The notes: generated from the letters alone by a model not told the origin. A DNA stretch of 42,107 bases from JBEVNX01 sp040507895 (GCA_040507895.1 JBEVNX010000174.1:1-42107), one strand, 5' to 3'. Shown: positions 25,201 to 32,688, counted from the stretch's first letter. Translations and numbers: made by a program.

Positions 25201-25455
25201 CTCGCCGCGCACGTACTTGACCTTCGGCGCCGCGATCATCGTACTGATGATCGGATAGGTGACCTGGTCCTCGACGATGTCAGGGCTCCGGCCCGGCCAA
25301 TCGGTGAAGACGATGACCTGCACGTCCGACAGCTCGGGAATCGCGTCGAGCGGACTTTGGCGGATCGACCAGACGCCAGCCGCGACCGCAAACGAGACGA
25401 GCAGGACGATCAAGAAGCGGTTGCGGGCGCTGTACTCGATGACTCGATCGATCAT
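22261..25455 (-). CDS. cusA: Copper/silver efflux RND pump, inner-membrane subunit
   Basis: The 1064-residue RND transporter matches the heavy-metal (HME) group. It starts MIDRVIEYSARNRFLIVLL. The proton-relay residues are Asp404 in AMVDAAIVVVE, Glu953 in GVDAETGVFML and Lys996 in RLRPKVMTV. Methionines in the periplasmic cleft (INMFET 637, WWMPI 678, RTEMLATG 686) favour monovalent copper/silver export over zinc/cobalt (Czc). GRAETPTDPAPINMFET is close to CusA. It pumps metal from periplasm and cytoplasm out through CusB and CusC. It follows cusB after 79 bases that contain a stable hairpin, in contrast to the overlapping cusC-cusB junction. Confidence 0.94.
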   Translation of the reverse strand: MIDRVIEYSARNRFLIVLLVSFAVAAGVWSIRQSPLDAIPELSDVQVIVFTDWPGRSPDIVEDQVTYPIISTMIAAPKVKYVRGESMFGYSFVNVVFQDGTDLYWARSRVLEYMQGIGGRLPEGVSPRLGPDATGVGWVYEYALTDKSGTHTLAELRSFQDWYLRYWLEAVPGVAEVASVGGFVKQYQVEIKPATLLAHRLPLREVIEAIRRSNNEVGGRLVEFNGIEYMVRGRGYVRSVADIESIAVGTNDGTPILLRDVGDVHLGPDLRRGLVELNGDGEAVGGVVVMRHGENALRVIDGVKRKLEEVRKSLPAGVEVVTTYDRSTLIERAIDTLKHTLMEELLIVSLVILVFLWHVPSAIIPIVTIPIAVTLSFIPMAAMGITANIMSLGGIAVAIGAMVDAAIVVVEQTHKKLERWHAAGRVGSFRDVVVQAVKEVGGPSFFSLLVIAVSFLPIFALEAQEGRLFKPLAFTKNFSMAIAAVLAITLTPALLLLLLRPGRFRFRPAWLCRMANAVLIGTIHDEENHPISRPLMRAYHPLIQAVLHFRWLTVGLAVLVVAVTVPIYSRLGSEFMPPLNEGTILFMPTALPGMSITQARGAIQTQDRMIKQVPEVATVFGKVGRAETPTDPAPINMFETLVTLKPQSEWRAGMTWDKLLDELDRTVRFPGMPNIWWMPIQTRTEMLATGIRSVLGVKVFGPDLGEIGRISTEIEHALALVPGTRSAFAERTTGGYYLDFTVRREAIARYGLTVGDVQDVIESAIGGASVSQTVEGRERYSISVRYVRDERSDLQSLERVLVSAPGGAQIPLAELSDVSISTAPPSIHDENGQIAGYVFVDVAERDLGGYVAEGKRTVEERVKLPPGYHLEWAGQFQYLERASARLAVVVPFTLLIVFILLFVNTGSITKTLIILLAVPFSAVGAIWLLWLLDYNMSVAVWVGLIALLGVDAETGVFMLLYLDLALEERRRQDRLRSSDDLREAIIEGAVKRLRPKVMTVGVMLLGLLPILWSQGTGADVMKRIAAPMVGGISTSFLMELLVYPAIYSIWRERQMSRRSVSITA

Positions 25456-25508
25456 GTTGAGTTCGCCCCCGTGCGCTGGGCGCTTCGCGCCGTGCTCCGA
25501 TGGGCGTC

Positions 25509-25533
25509 GCGCCCCGCAGTGAATTCGGGGCGC
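25509..25533 (-). promoter_or_regulatory. Stable hairpin between cusB and cusA
   Basis: GCGCCCCG and CGGGGCGC form a perfect 8-bp GC-only-type stem with a 9-base loop, 2 bases after the cusB stop on the minus strand. No T-run follows, so it is more likely a transcript-stabilising or translation-setting element than a full terminator. It could make levels of CusB higher than those of CusA. Confidence 0.45.
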
Positions 25534-25534
25534 T

Positions 25535-27067
25535 TCATCCGCCCACCCGAACCGTGAACTTCTCGCGAAGCGTCGGCTTGCCGGGCCGGTCGACCTGCAC
25601 GATCAAGCCCCAAGGCCCACTCATCGTGAATGTCGCCGTTCCCTCGTAGACGCCGTCGCCCAGCTCCTTCGCCTCCGCGCTCGCGATCGCCATGCCGGCC
25701 ATGTCCATCGTGTAGTTGAAGCTCACCTTCGCCTGCCCGACGGGAGCGCCGCCCGCGTCATGAACGCTCACGCGGATGGCCGATTCGCCCACCTTCGCCG
25801 TCTCGGCCGCCGCGAAGACGGCGACGCGCAGATCGCCGACTTGCTTTTCCTCGGTCGACGACAGACCGGGCTTCGCTTGCGACGGCGCGGGCGGGTTCGC
25901 CGGCTCCGCGGCGCCCATCGCCATCGGCCGCGCGCTTTCCATCTTCCAGTCGCCCATGCCGATGGCGCCCATCATCCCCATCATGCTCTCCGCACCCTGC
26001 AGCTGGCTTTCCGAGTCGACGAGAAAATTGGCGCTGGTGACGACTCGCTCGCCTGCCGAAAGGCCTCTACGAATCTCGACGTACTCGTCGACGCGATCGC
26101 CGAGCTCGACCTCGCGCGGCGTCAGCCGGCCATCGTCGCTCGAGAGAAAGACGAGCTGGCGGCGGCCGGAATCGAGCACGGCGGTCTTCGGCACCACCAA
26201 CCGCTCGCCCAGTGGAACGCGGAGCTCCACGCTACCGAACATTTCCGGCCGCAGAAAGAAATCGTGATTCTCGAGCTCGAAGCGCACTTTCACGGTGCGC
26301 GTCTTGGGATCGAGCGTCGGATAGACGTACGCGACACTCGCGTGGAAGACGCGCGCCGGCGCGGACGACAGGCGAATGTCGGCCGGCTGGCCAACCTTAA
26401 CGAACGGCAACTCGTACTCGTAGACGTCGCCGTAGACCCAGATCGTCGACAGATCCGCGATTCGGTAGAGGGTCATCCCCGCCTGCACGCTCTGACCCGC
26501 GATGATCATCTTCTCGAGCACGACTCCCGAAGCGGGTGAGCGCACCGTCTGGTAGAGACTCGGCTCGCCCGCCTCTTCGATCGCTCGGATCTGCTGCTCG
26601 CTCACGTCCCACAGGCGCAGGCGCTCCCGGCTCGCTCGCAGCAGGGATGCAGCGGATTCGGCGGCGCTCGGCACCTTCGTCTGCACCAGCGCCTTCTGGG
26701 TCTCGCGCGCGATCAGATATTCCTGCTCCGCGCTCACCAAGTCCGGGCTGTAGATCGAAAACAGCGGCTCACCCTTGCGGACGGGCTTCCCCGTGTAGTC
26801 GACGAAGAGATCCTTGATGTAGCCGCCGACCTTCAGCGTGACGGCGGTGAGCTTGCGCTCGTCGACGTCGAGACGCGCGACGGTGCGAATGACCTTTTCC
26901 AGCGAGCGCCGCTCCGCCGTGCCATAGGTGAGGCCGGCCAGCTGCCGCTCTCTGGCATCGAGACGAATCGCCGCTCGCGAACCTGCGCCGGGATCGCCGG
27001 CCGCCGGCGCTCCGCCGGCGAGCAAGGCGAGAGTGATCGACAGGCCACGCTTTGCGTTTGCTTTCAT
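25535..27067 (-). CDS. cusB: Cus-type efflux periplasmic adaptor with Met-rich linker and YtkA-like C-terminal domain
   Basis: The 510-residue protein has an N-terminal signal-like segment, then the membrane-fusion-protein core: barrel-sandwich halves (VGGYIKDLFVDYTGKPVRKGEPLFSIYSPDL and VRSPASGVVLEKMIIAGQSVQ) around a helical hairpin, and later beta domains (YVYPTLDPKTRTVKVRFELEN). A Met-rich linker at 362-384 (MMGMMGAIGMGDWKM) is a likely copper-binding segment. Residues about 411-510 form an extra Ig-like domain of the YtkA/FixH type (ending FTVRVGG), also rich in Met (NYTMDMAGMA). The E. coli protein is about 100 residues shorter and lacks this domain. Its ATG overlaps the cusC stop (ATGA). 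Confidence 0.92.
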   Translation of the reverse strand: MKANAKRGLSITLALLAGGAPAAGDPGAGSRAAIRLDARERQLAGLTYGTAERRSLEKVIRTVARLDVDERKLTAVTLKVGGYIKDLFVDYTGKPVRKGEPLFSIYSPDLVSAEQEYLIARETQKALVQTKVPSAAESAASLLRASRERLRLWDVSEQQIRAIEEAGEPSLYQTVRSPASGVVLEKMIIAGQSVQAGMTLYRIADLSTIWVYGDVYEYELPFVKVGQPADIRLSSAPARVFHASVAYVYPTLDPKTRTVKVRFELENHDFFLRPEMFGSVELRVPLGERLVVPKTAVLDSGRRQLVFLSSDDGRLTPREVELGDRVDEYVEIRRGLSAGERVVTSANFLVDSESQLQGAESMMGMMGAIGMGDWKMESARPMAMGAAEPANPPAPSQAKPGLSSTEEKQVGDLRVAVFAAAETAKVGESAIRVSVHDAGGAPVGQAKVSFNYTMDMAGMAIASAEAKELGDGVYEGTATFTMSGPWGLIVQVDRPGKPTLREKFTVRVGG

Positions 27068-28329
27068 GGGACCTCACCCCTCTCGAGAGTTTGGCCGATG
27101 GCTCGCTCCAGGTCGGCGAATGCCCGCTCGAACTCGGCTTGCGCTTCCACGTGCTCGAGATGCACCGATTCCACGGCTCGCAGGCTGTCGATCAGCGAGA
27201 GAAAGTCGATCTTGCCGGTCTGGTAGCCGATCTCGCTCGCGCCGAAGGCCTGCTCCGCCTGAGGCACGTGCGTCGTCGACAGCAGATCGCGCTGCAGGAG
27301 CGCCGTTCGAGCGCGTAGGAATGCGAGCCGAACTTCCCGCGCGATCCGATCGCCGATCCCGCGCCGCTCCGCTTCGGCAGCCGCGATGCGGGCGCGTGCC
27401 TCGGCGACTTCCGCGTCGTACTTCGATTTGTGGGCCAGCGGCAGCGAGATCGCCGCCATCGCTCCGAAGCCGTCGCGGCTGTGGTAGTTGACGAAGCGCG
27501 AGACCGAGACCTCGAAGTCAGGGAGATGATCGAGGCGGGCCATCTCGACCCGAGACCGCTCGCGCTCCACCGCTGCGCCTTGCGCCGCGAGTTCCGGCCT
27601 GCTGCGAAGCGCGCGGGCGACGAGCTCCTCATCGTTCTCCGCCAAGCGAGGTACGAAGGGGTCTTCGGGAACGCCGAGTGGCTCACTCGCCGAGCGGCTG
27701 AGGAGCGCGTTTAGCTCGGCGCGCGCACCGTCGATGGCGAGGGTTTCGGTGGCGACTCGGTTGACGAGCCTGGTGAGCTCGACTTGCGATCGCAACACGT
27801 CGGGCTGTGAGACTTGGCCAACGGCGTACCTCTGCTCGGCGACCTTCGCCAGCCGCGCGACCAGATCTTCGTCACGCGAGTAGATCCGCAGCTTCTGATG
27901 AGCCTGCCAGAGCCCGTAGTAGGCGCGCTTGACGGCCGCACGCACCTCGAGATCACTCGCGCTCGCCTCGGCTCCCGCGATCTCGGCCTCACGCTCCGCG
28001 ATACGCCCGGCGAGCGTCCGCTTTCCCGGAAAGGGGAGCTTCTGCGACAGCCTGAAGATGTTGTTGTCGGCCTGGTCGACTCGGAACGACTCGGGAGCAT
28101 TCCATGCTTCCCAGCTGAGGGTCGGATCGTCGTACGCGGAGGCTTGCTCGGGCGCGTAGCGCGCGCCTTCCGCCCGCGCGCGCGCCGCGGCGAGCGCGGG
28201 GTTTCGTTCGCGGGCCTGGTCTAGGACGTCGGCGAGACGGAGCACCGCGGCTGGCCGATCATCGGCCCGGCACGGCCAAGCCAGCGCGAGCAAGAGCGCA
28301 ATGGCGATTCCGAGATTGCACGTACGCAC
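27064..28329 (-). CDS. cusC: TolC-like outer-membrane efflux channel of the Cus system
   Basis: The 421-residue protein has a signal peptide (CNLGIAIALLLALAWPCRADD) and two outer-membrane-efflux-protein repeats of long helices with Ala/Glu/Arg coiled-coil sequence. AWNAPESFRVDQADNNIFRLSQKLPFPGKR near the start is typical of the TolC-like partners of HME-RND pumps. No lipobox is obvious, although a Cys lies near the cleavage region. I chose GTG 28329 because an AAGGGAGAGA ribosome site lies just upstream; the open frame further up is antisense-like. It forms the outer-membrane exit duct for CusBA and is the first pump gene, preceded by two hairpins. Confidence 0.9.
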   Translation of the reverse strand: MRTCNLGIAIALLLALAWPCRADDRPAAVLRLADVLDQARERNPALAAARARAEGARYAPEQASAYDDPTLSWEAWNAPESFRVDQADNNIFRLSQKLPFPGKRTLAGRIAEREAEIAGAEASASDLEVRAAVKRAYYGLWQAHQKLRIYSRDEDLVARLAKVAEQRYAVGQVSQPDVLRSQVELTRLVNRVATETLAIDGARAELNALLSRSASEPLGVPEDPFVPRLAENDEELVARALRSRPELAAQGAAVERERSRVEMARLDHLPDFEVSVSRFVNYHSRDGFGAMAAISLPLAHKSKYDAEVAEARARIAAAEAERRGIGDRIAREVRLAFLRARTALLQRDLLSTTHVPQAEQAFGASEIGYQTGKIDFLSLIDSLRAVESVHLEHVEAQAEFERAFADLERAIGQTLERGEVP

Positions 28330-28352
28330 GCTTCTCTCCCTTCCCTGAAAAC

Positions 28353-28375
28353 TCGGCGCGAGCTGCCGGCGCCGA
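28353..28375 (-). terminator. Attenuator-like terminator hairpin just upstream of cusC
   Basis: On the minus strand TCGGCGC and GCGCCGA form a perfect 7-bp stem with a 9-base loop, followed at once by GTTTTC. It lies 24 bases before the cusC GTG, after the Cys-rich leader gene. That is where an intrinsic terminator could limit read-through into cusCBA. Confidence 0.5.
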
Positions 28376-28384
28376 AACGTCGAA

Positions 28385-28402
28385 GCGCACCGCGGGGTGC
28401 GC
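28385..28402 (-). promoter_or_regulatory. Second hairpin in the leader region of cusC
   Basis: GCGCACC and GGTGCGC form a perfect 7-bp stem with a 4-base loop (GCGG on the plus strand), 10 bases upstream of the terminator-like hairpin and 18 bases after the Cys-rich gene stop. The two neighbouring stems share GCGC-type arms, so alternative pairing is possible. Confidence 0.45.
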
Positions 28403-28420
28403 CGTGGGGAGGAGAGGAGT

Positions 28421-28786
28421 CTAGAGTCGGAGCGTGTGACTTCGCAGGAAGAGCGGAGGATCGCTTCCGGAGCGCTCGCTCTGCGCGACTGCGCCACACG
28501 GCGCGAACGCCGCGACGACGGGGGAGATCGGAGCGTCGGCGATCGAGGTGGCGACCGTGTAGTCCCGCTCGCCGGCCCGCTGGATCACGGGGCTATCGGG
28601 GCTACTGGTCACCGGGCAACAGCCGTTGTCGCAGACCACGGCGGCGAGCCGCGCGCAGCGCGCCGCGCAACATGCGGATGCGGCGAAGGCCTTTACCGTG
28701 CGCACCGGCGCCGCCCACGCCGCGTCCACCGAGATCGAAACCACGAGCGCGATCAGGATCGCCACTTTGTGCTGTCGAGCAGTCAC
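28421..28786 (-). CDS. Small secreted Cys-rich protein leading the cusCBA operon
   Basis: The chosen GTG gives 121 residues: a basic start (TARQHK), a hydrophobic signal segment (VAILIALVVSISVDAAWA), then a Cys-rich region (SACCAARCARLAAVVCDNGCCPVTSS). Six of its seven cysteines lie within about 22 residues, including a C-x3-C. The rest is low-complexity, ending DPPLFLRSHTLRL. The compact thiol cluster and the position 91 bases before cusC suggest periplasmic copper binding or a regulatory leader peptide. I do not recognise a named family; short proteins of this style occur upstream of efflux operons. The start is uncertain: ATG 28834 is an alternative and no clear ribosome site is seen. Confidence 0.6.
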   Translation of the reverse strand: MTARQHKVAILIALVVSISVDAAWAAPVRTVKAFAASACCAARCARLAAVVCDNGCCPVTSSPDSPVIQRAGERDYTVATSIADAPISPVVAAFAPCGAVAQSERSGSDPPLFLRSHTLRL

Positions 28787-28796
28787 TCGTTCGTCA

Positions 28797-28825
28797 AGCG
28801 TACTCGGGTGTCCCCACCGGTTCAA
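28797..28825 (-). promoter_or_regulatory. Possible promoter with a small dyad for the cus leader gene
   Basis: On the minus strand TTGAAC (4 of 6) and TACGCT (3 of 6) are 17 bases apart. The spacer contains GGTG-GGGA-CACC, a 4-base-arm dyad (28807-28818 on the plus strand), where a spacer-binding regulator could act. Transcription would begin very close to the GTG at 28786. Confidence 0.3.
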
Positions 28826-28989
28826 GCCTGCCATCGCGCGCTGGAGGCGCGGCGAAACGCGACTACGCCCCGACGTCATCATGCGCGCCGCGCCGGGATC
28901 GACCGACGAGCCAAAGCCACGTCGAGCCGAATGCGAGGGTTGCCAGCGAGATCGGCCGCCCGACGTAGCTGGCGAGGAAGAACGGCCGC

Positions 28990-29478
28990 TCAATCGCGGA
29001 AGTTGATGAACTGCAGCGGCAGATCCAGGTCGCGGCCACGGATCGCCTGGATCGCCGCCTGCAGGTCGTCGCGCTTCTTCCCCGAGACGCGTACCTGATC
29101 GCCCATGACCTGCGCCTGGACCTTGAGCTTCGCCTCCTTGACGAGCTTGACGATCTCTCGCGCGCGATCGGCGTCGATACCCTGCTTCAGCTTGATCTCT
29201 TGTTTGGAGCGCCCGCCCGGCCCCGGCTCGACCTTGCCGAAGTCGACGGCCTTCAGGGCAACGTGGCGGCGCGCGAGCTTCTCGCGCAGCACGTCATCGA
29301 CCGCCTTCACCTTGAATTCGTCTTTCGATTCGATGGAGATCGTTTCCTTCTTGTCCCAGTCGATGACGGTGCCGGTGTCTTTGAAATCGTAGCGCTGCAG
29401 AACTTCCTTGCGCGCTTGATTGAGCGCGTTGTCCACCTCCTGGAGATCGAGCTGCGAGACGACGTCGAAGGACGGCAT
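28990..29478 (-). CDS. yajQ: YajQ family nucleotide-binding protein
   Basis: The 162-residue protein matches YajQ over its whole length: it starts MPSFDVVSQLDLQEVDNALN, continues RYDFKDT and KETISIESKDEFK, and ends LPLQFINFRD. The fold has two ferredoxin-like halves that bind nucleotides or RNA. Some members bind cyclic di-GMP and control transcription factors, as reported for Xanthomonas, so binding is possible but not shown here. It is the last gene of the plsC-to-yajQ run, 9 bases after lolA, and precedes the cus leader region by about 200 bases. Confidence 0.95.
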   Translation of the reverse strand: MPSFDVVSQLDLQEVDNALNQARKEVLQRYDFKDTGTVIDWDKKETISIESKDEFKVKAVDDVLREKLARRHVALKAVDFGKVEPGPGGRSKQEIKLKQGIDADRAREIVKLVKEAKLKVQAQVMGDQVRVSGKKRDDLQAAIQAIRGRDLDLPLQFINFRD

Positions 29479-29487
29479 CGCCAGAGC

Positions 29488-30171
29488 CTAGGAGTTTCCC
29501 GGCGGCTCCACAACGTCCGCTCCGGGAGGGATGTCGAACGTGAACTGCGAGTCCTCGAGCCCGACGTCGCGCTTCAGGTTCGAGAATGCCAGGCGCGTCA
29601 CGTTGCCGAGCGGATCGGTCACTTCCGCGGCGGCGATGTCGTACGTCTGCAGGCCGACGTCGAGAACTAGCACGCCGATCTCGTGCTCGCGCTTCGGCAC
29701 CAGCCTGAGCCGAATGACGTCCGGCGAGCCGCTCGAGACCAGCGTGGCGTCGAAGTCGTCCTTCAGCTGCCCCACGCCGAACAAGAACGAGATCGGCGTC
29801 GCGGACTGGAAGGCGGCACGGAACGGAGTCTTCAGCACTTGGTGATGCTCCGGTTGGTAGACCCACAAGAGCTTCCCGTCGGCGACGATCGTCTGTTTTT
29901 CCGGTTCGACGAACTCCCAACGCATGCGTCCGGGGCGCTTGAAGAGGAGCTGCCCAGTCGACTGCAGGGGTTTGCCGAGGGTGGCGGCCTCGACCGTCTG
30001 AGTGAAGTCGGCAGTGAAGTCCTTGGTCGCATCGTAGCGCGCCTGGAGCTTGCGAACGACTTCGCCGACCTTCGGCGACGCCGACGGCCCCGGCTCGCTC
30101 GCCGCGCCGAGGAACGGACCCGCGGCCGCAAGCCACACCGCGGCGACCGCGACTGGCAGTCCGCGCCTCAC
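29488..30171 (-). CDS. lolA: Outer-membrane lipoprotein carrier protein
   Basis: LolA carries lipoproteins from the LolCDE transporter across the periplasm to the outer membrane. The 227-residue protein has a signal peptide (RRGLPVAVAAVWLAAAGPFLGAAS), a mature start VGEVVRKLQARYDATKDFTADFTQ, and the convex beta-sheet strands GQLLFKRPGRMRWEF and LWVYQPEHHQV. All are family features. GTG 30171 overlaps the ftsK stop (GTGA), supporting this start. It lies directly behind ftsK, an order seen in several former Deltaproteobacteria. Confidence 0.93.
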   Translation of the reverse strand: MRRGLPVAVAAVWLAAAGPFLGAASEPGPSASPKVGEVVRKLQARYDATKDFTADFTQTVEAATLGKPLQSTGQLLFKRPGRMRWEFVEPEKQTIVADGKLLWVYQPEHHQVLKTPFRAAFQSATPISFLFGVGQLKDDFDATLVSSGSPDVIRLRLVPKREHEIGVLVLDVGLQTYDIAAAEVTDPLGNVTRLAFSNLKRDVGLEDSQFTFDIPPGADVVEPPGNS

Positions 30172-32444
30172 AGGCTCTCGCTTCGCCGCATTCGCACTTC
30201 GCGCGGGCGCACGCCGTCGGCGGCGCTGACGAGGCCCTCCTTTTCCATGCGCTCGATCATGCGCGCGGCCCGATTGTAGCCGACGCGAAGCCTTCGCTGC
30301 AGCCACGAGATCGAGGCTTGCTGGCTCTCGGCGACCAGCTGCACCGCCTGATCGTACATGTCGTCGGCCAGGCTCTCGTCTTCGAGCTCCTCTGTCTTTT
30401 CTTCGTGAGCTTCGTCGATCGCGCGCGTGAAGTCCTGATCGAAGACCGGCCGCGACTGGTCCTTGAGGTATCCCACGACCTTACGGATCTCGGGCTCCGA
30501 GACGAACGCGCCGTGTATGCGCGTCAGCCGCGCGCTCGACGGCGGCATGAACAACATGTCGCCGTCGCCGAGCAAGCGCTCGGCGCCGATCGAGTCGAGG
30601 ATCGTCCGCGAGTCGATGCGCGACGTCACTTGGAACGAGATACGCGCCGGGACGTTGGCCTTGATGAGACCCGTGATGACGTCGACCGACGGGCGCTGCG
30701 TGGCGAGGATGAGGTGGATGCCCGCGGCCCGCGCCTTCTGCGCCAAGCGGGTGATCTGCTCTTCGACCTCGCGTCCCGAAGTCAGCATCAAATCCGCCAG
30801 CTCGTCGATCACGATCACGATGTAGGGCAGCCTCCGATGCACCAGCTTCTCGATGACGGGTCCGTTCTCCCCGTCCCTTGAACCCTCGAGCGGCTCGTTC
30901 GGCTCGGCATTCTTGAGTTCGATGACCCCGGCGCTTTTCTCTTCCGATTCGGTCTCGAGCACGCGGTTGTAGCTGTCGATGTTGCGCACTCCCTTGTCGC
31001 GGAGCAGCCGGTAGCGGTCGTCCATCTCGATGACCGCGCGCGCGAGCGCGGCGGAAGCCTCGCGCGGGTCGGTGACGACGCGGGTGAGCAAATGCGGAAT
31101 GTTCTCGTAGAGCGAGAGCTCGAGCATCTTCGGGTCGATCATCAGGAAGCGAACGTCCTCGGGCGTCGCCTTGTAGAGGATCGACATGATCATGGCGTTG
31201 AGGGACACGGACTTTCCCGTTCCGGTCGCTCCCGCCACCAGCACGTGCGGCATGCGGGCAAGGTCGGCGACCATCGGCTTGCCGACCGAATCCTTGCCGA
31301 GCGCCAGCGTCAGCTTCGAGGTCGAAGCGCTCTGGAACTCGTCGCTCTCGAGGATCTCGCGCAGGAAGACCTTCTCGCGGCGCGGATTGGAGAGCTCGAT
31401 GCCGACCACCGATTTGCCGGGGATCGGCGCCAAGATGCGCACGCTCATCGCACGCAGCGCCATCGAGAGATCGTCGGCGAGCGTGACGATGCGGTTCACC
31501 TTGACCCCGGGAGCCGGCTCGAGCTCGAACGTGTTGATCACCGGTCCCGGCCGCACCGCCGTCACCTTCCCCGCCACGCCGAAGTCGGCGAGCTTGGATT
31601 CGAGGATCCGCGAGCTAGTGATCAGCGACTGCTCGTCGACGCGTTCGCCCGAATGGACCGGCGGATCGAGAAAATTGAGCGACGGCAAGTTGAACGTGCC
31701 GGCGAAGCGAAAGGCCTCCTGCGACGGCTTCTTCGGCTTCTCGACCGCGCGCCTCGGCGGCTCTGCGACGAGGATCGAGGGCGGCGGCTCGACGACGCTC
31801 TTGCTCGCACGTACATTCGGCTTGGCGACGATCGGCCGCTGCAGGCGTGCGATCTCGGGGGGCCTCTCCGGCCGCCAAGCTTGGAACCAAGAAGTGATTC
31901 GCTCGCCGGCCCTACGCATGACGCCGGCCAAGCCCGCGGCCCCGTCTCGCATCGAAGTCGACGTCGTCGCGAGCACCATGAGAACCAGGAGCGGCACCAG
32001 GAAACAGTAGCTGCCGACGATGCCGAAGTTCTCGCACAAGACCGCGGCGAGGAACTGGCCAGCAATGCCGCCAAGTTCGTGCGGCGGAGCGGGCTCGGCA
32101 TAGCTCGGGCAAGTGGAGCCGAGCTTCGGCAACTCGACGAGAATCGCCGCCGATCCCATCAGTCCGAGCCCCGCCGCCCACCGCAGCGTGGACCACGCCG
32201 GCCGGCTGCGCAGCGCGTTCGTCGCCGCCGCCAAGCCCGCGAGCGGCACGAGGTAGGCGGTAAGGCCGAAGATCTCGCGCAGCGGCGCCGCGAGATGGCT
32301 GCCGACCTGGCCCGCTAGCTGGCTCGACCACAGGCTCACGAACAGGAACAGCGAAACGCCGCAAGCGAGCAGCGCTCCGGCTTCCCGCAGCCACCACTCC
32401 GGGATCGATGAACCGCGCGCCGCCTTCGCCCGTTCCCGACCCAT
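30168..32444 (-). CDS. ftsK: DNA translocase FtsK/SpoIIIE
   Basis: The 758 residues contain four or five N-terminal membrane segments (about 20-42, 55-78, 86-106, 126-162) and a short Pro-rich linker. The motor domain has Walker A GATGTGKS (405-412) and Walker B VIVIDELADLM (543-553). The C-terminal gamma winged helix is ISWLQRRLRVGYNRAARMIERMEKEG. FtsK pumps chromosome DNA at the division septum. The linker is short compared with E. coli FtsK and closer to SpoIIIE-type length. An acidic insertion of about 40 residues (494-535) lies just before Walker B. Neighbours are a small gene upstream (4 bases) and lolA downstream. Confidence 0.96.
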   Translation of the reverse strand: MGRERAKAARGSSIPEWWLREAGALLACGVSLFLFVSLWSSQLAGQVGSHLAAPLREIFGLTAYLVPLAGLAAATNALRSRPAWSTLRWAAGLGLMGSAAILVELPKLGSTCPSYAEPAPPHELGGIAGQFLAAVLCENFGIVGSYCFLVPLLVLMVLATTSTSMRDGAAGLAGVMRRAGERITSWFQAWRPERPPEIARLQRPIVAKPNVRASKSVVEPPPSILVAEPPRRAVEKPKKPSQEAFRFAGTFNLPSLNFLDPPVHSGERVDEQSLITSSRILESKLADFGVAGKVTAVRPGPVINTFELEPAPGVKVNRIVTLADDLSMALRAMSVRILAPIPGKSVVGIELSNPRREKVFLREILESDEFQSASTSKLTLALGKDSVGKPMVADLARMPHVLVAGATGTGKSVSLNAMIMSILYKATPEDVRFLMIDPKMLELSLYENIPHLLTRVVTDPREASAALARAVIEMDDRYRLLRDKGVRNIDSYNRVLETESEEKSAGVIELKNAEPNEPLEGSRDGENGPVIEKLVHRRLPYIVIVIDELADLMLTSGREVEEQITRLAQKARAAGIHLILATQRPSVDVITGLIKANVPARISFQVTSRIDSRTILDSIGAERLLGDGDMLFMPPSSARLTRIHGAFVSEPEIRKVVGYLKDQSRPVFDQDFTRAIDEAHEEKTEELEDESLADDMYDQAVQLVAESQQASISWLQRRLRVGYNRAARMIERMEKEGLVSAADGVRPREVRMRRSESL

Positions 32445-32448
32445 GCGT

Positions 32449-32649
32449 CTAGCGGGGGGCGCGCGGGCGCGGCAACACGCCGTCGCGGCCGAGTTGCTCC
32501 ACGCTCCGCGCGATCAGGCGCTCCGCCGCCTCGGCGGCGTTTTTGCCGAAAAGTCCCGTGGCGACGAGCCGCGCGAGGTACTTCTGGATCTGCGGCGTCG
32601 TCGACACCGTGATCGTCACGGTCGGCAGCGAGTTGGGCGAGCGGGGCAT
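32449..32649 (-). CDS. Small helix-rich protein between rnj and ftsK
   Basis: ATG 32649 gives 66 residues, with a strand PTVTITVST, then TPQIQKYLARLVATGLFGKNAAEAAERLIARSVEQL and a short tail. A short strand followed by two helices resembles a ribbon-helix-helix fold, which would suggest DNA binding or dimerisation; I cannot prove it. A GTG at 32787 in the same frame overlaps the rnj stop (GTGA) and would add 46 basic residues (112 in total), so coupling to rnj is possible. A likely promoter just before the ATG favours the short form. Confidence 0.6.
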   Translation of the reverse strand: MPRSPNSLPTVTITVSTTPQIQKYLARLVATGLFGKNAAEAAERLIARSVEQLGRDGVLPRPRAPR

Positions 32650-32659
32650 TCTTTTGCCA

Positions 32660-32688
32660 AAAATATGCCATTCTTTCGGCAGCCGCAA
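32660..32688 (-). promoter_or_regulatory. Possible internal promoter before the small gene and ftsK
   Basis: On the minus strand TTGCGG (3 of 6) and TATTTT (4 of 6) are 17 bases apart in an unusually AT-rich patch. Transcription would begin within a few bases of the ATG at 32649, allowing ftsK to be expressed apart from rnj. Confidence 0.35.
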
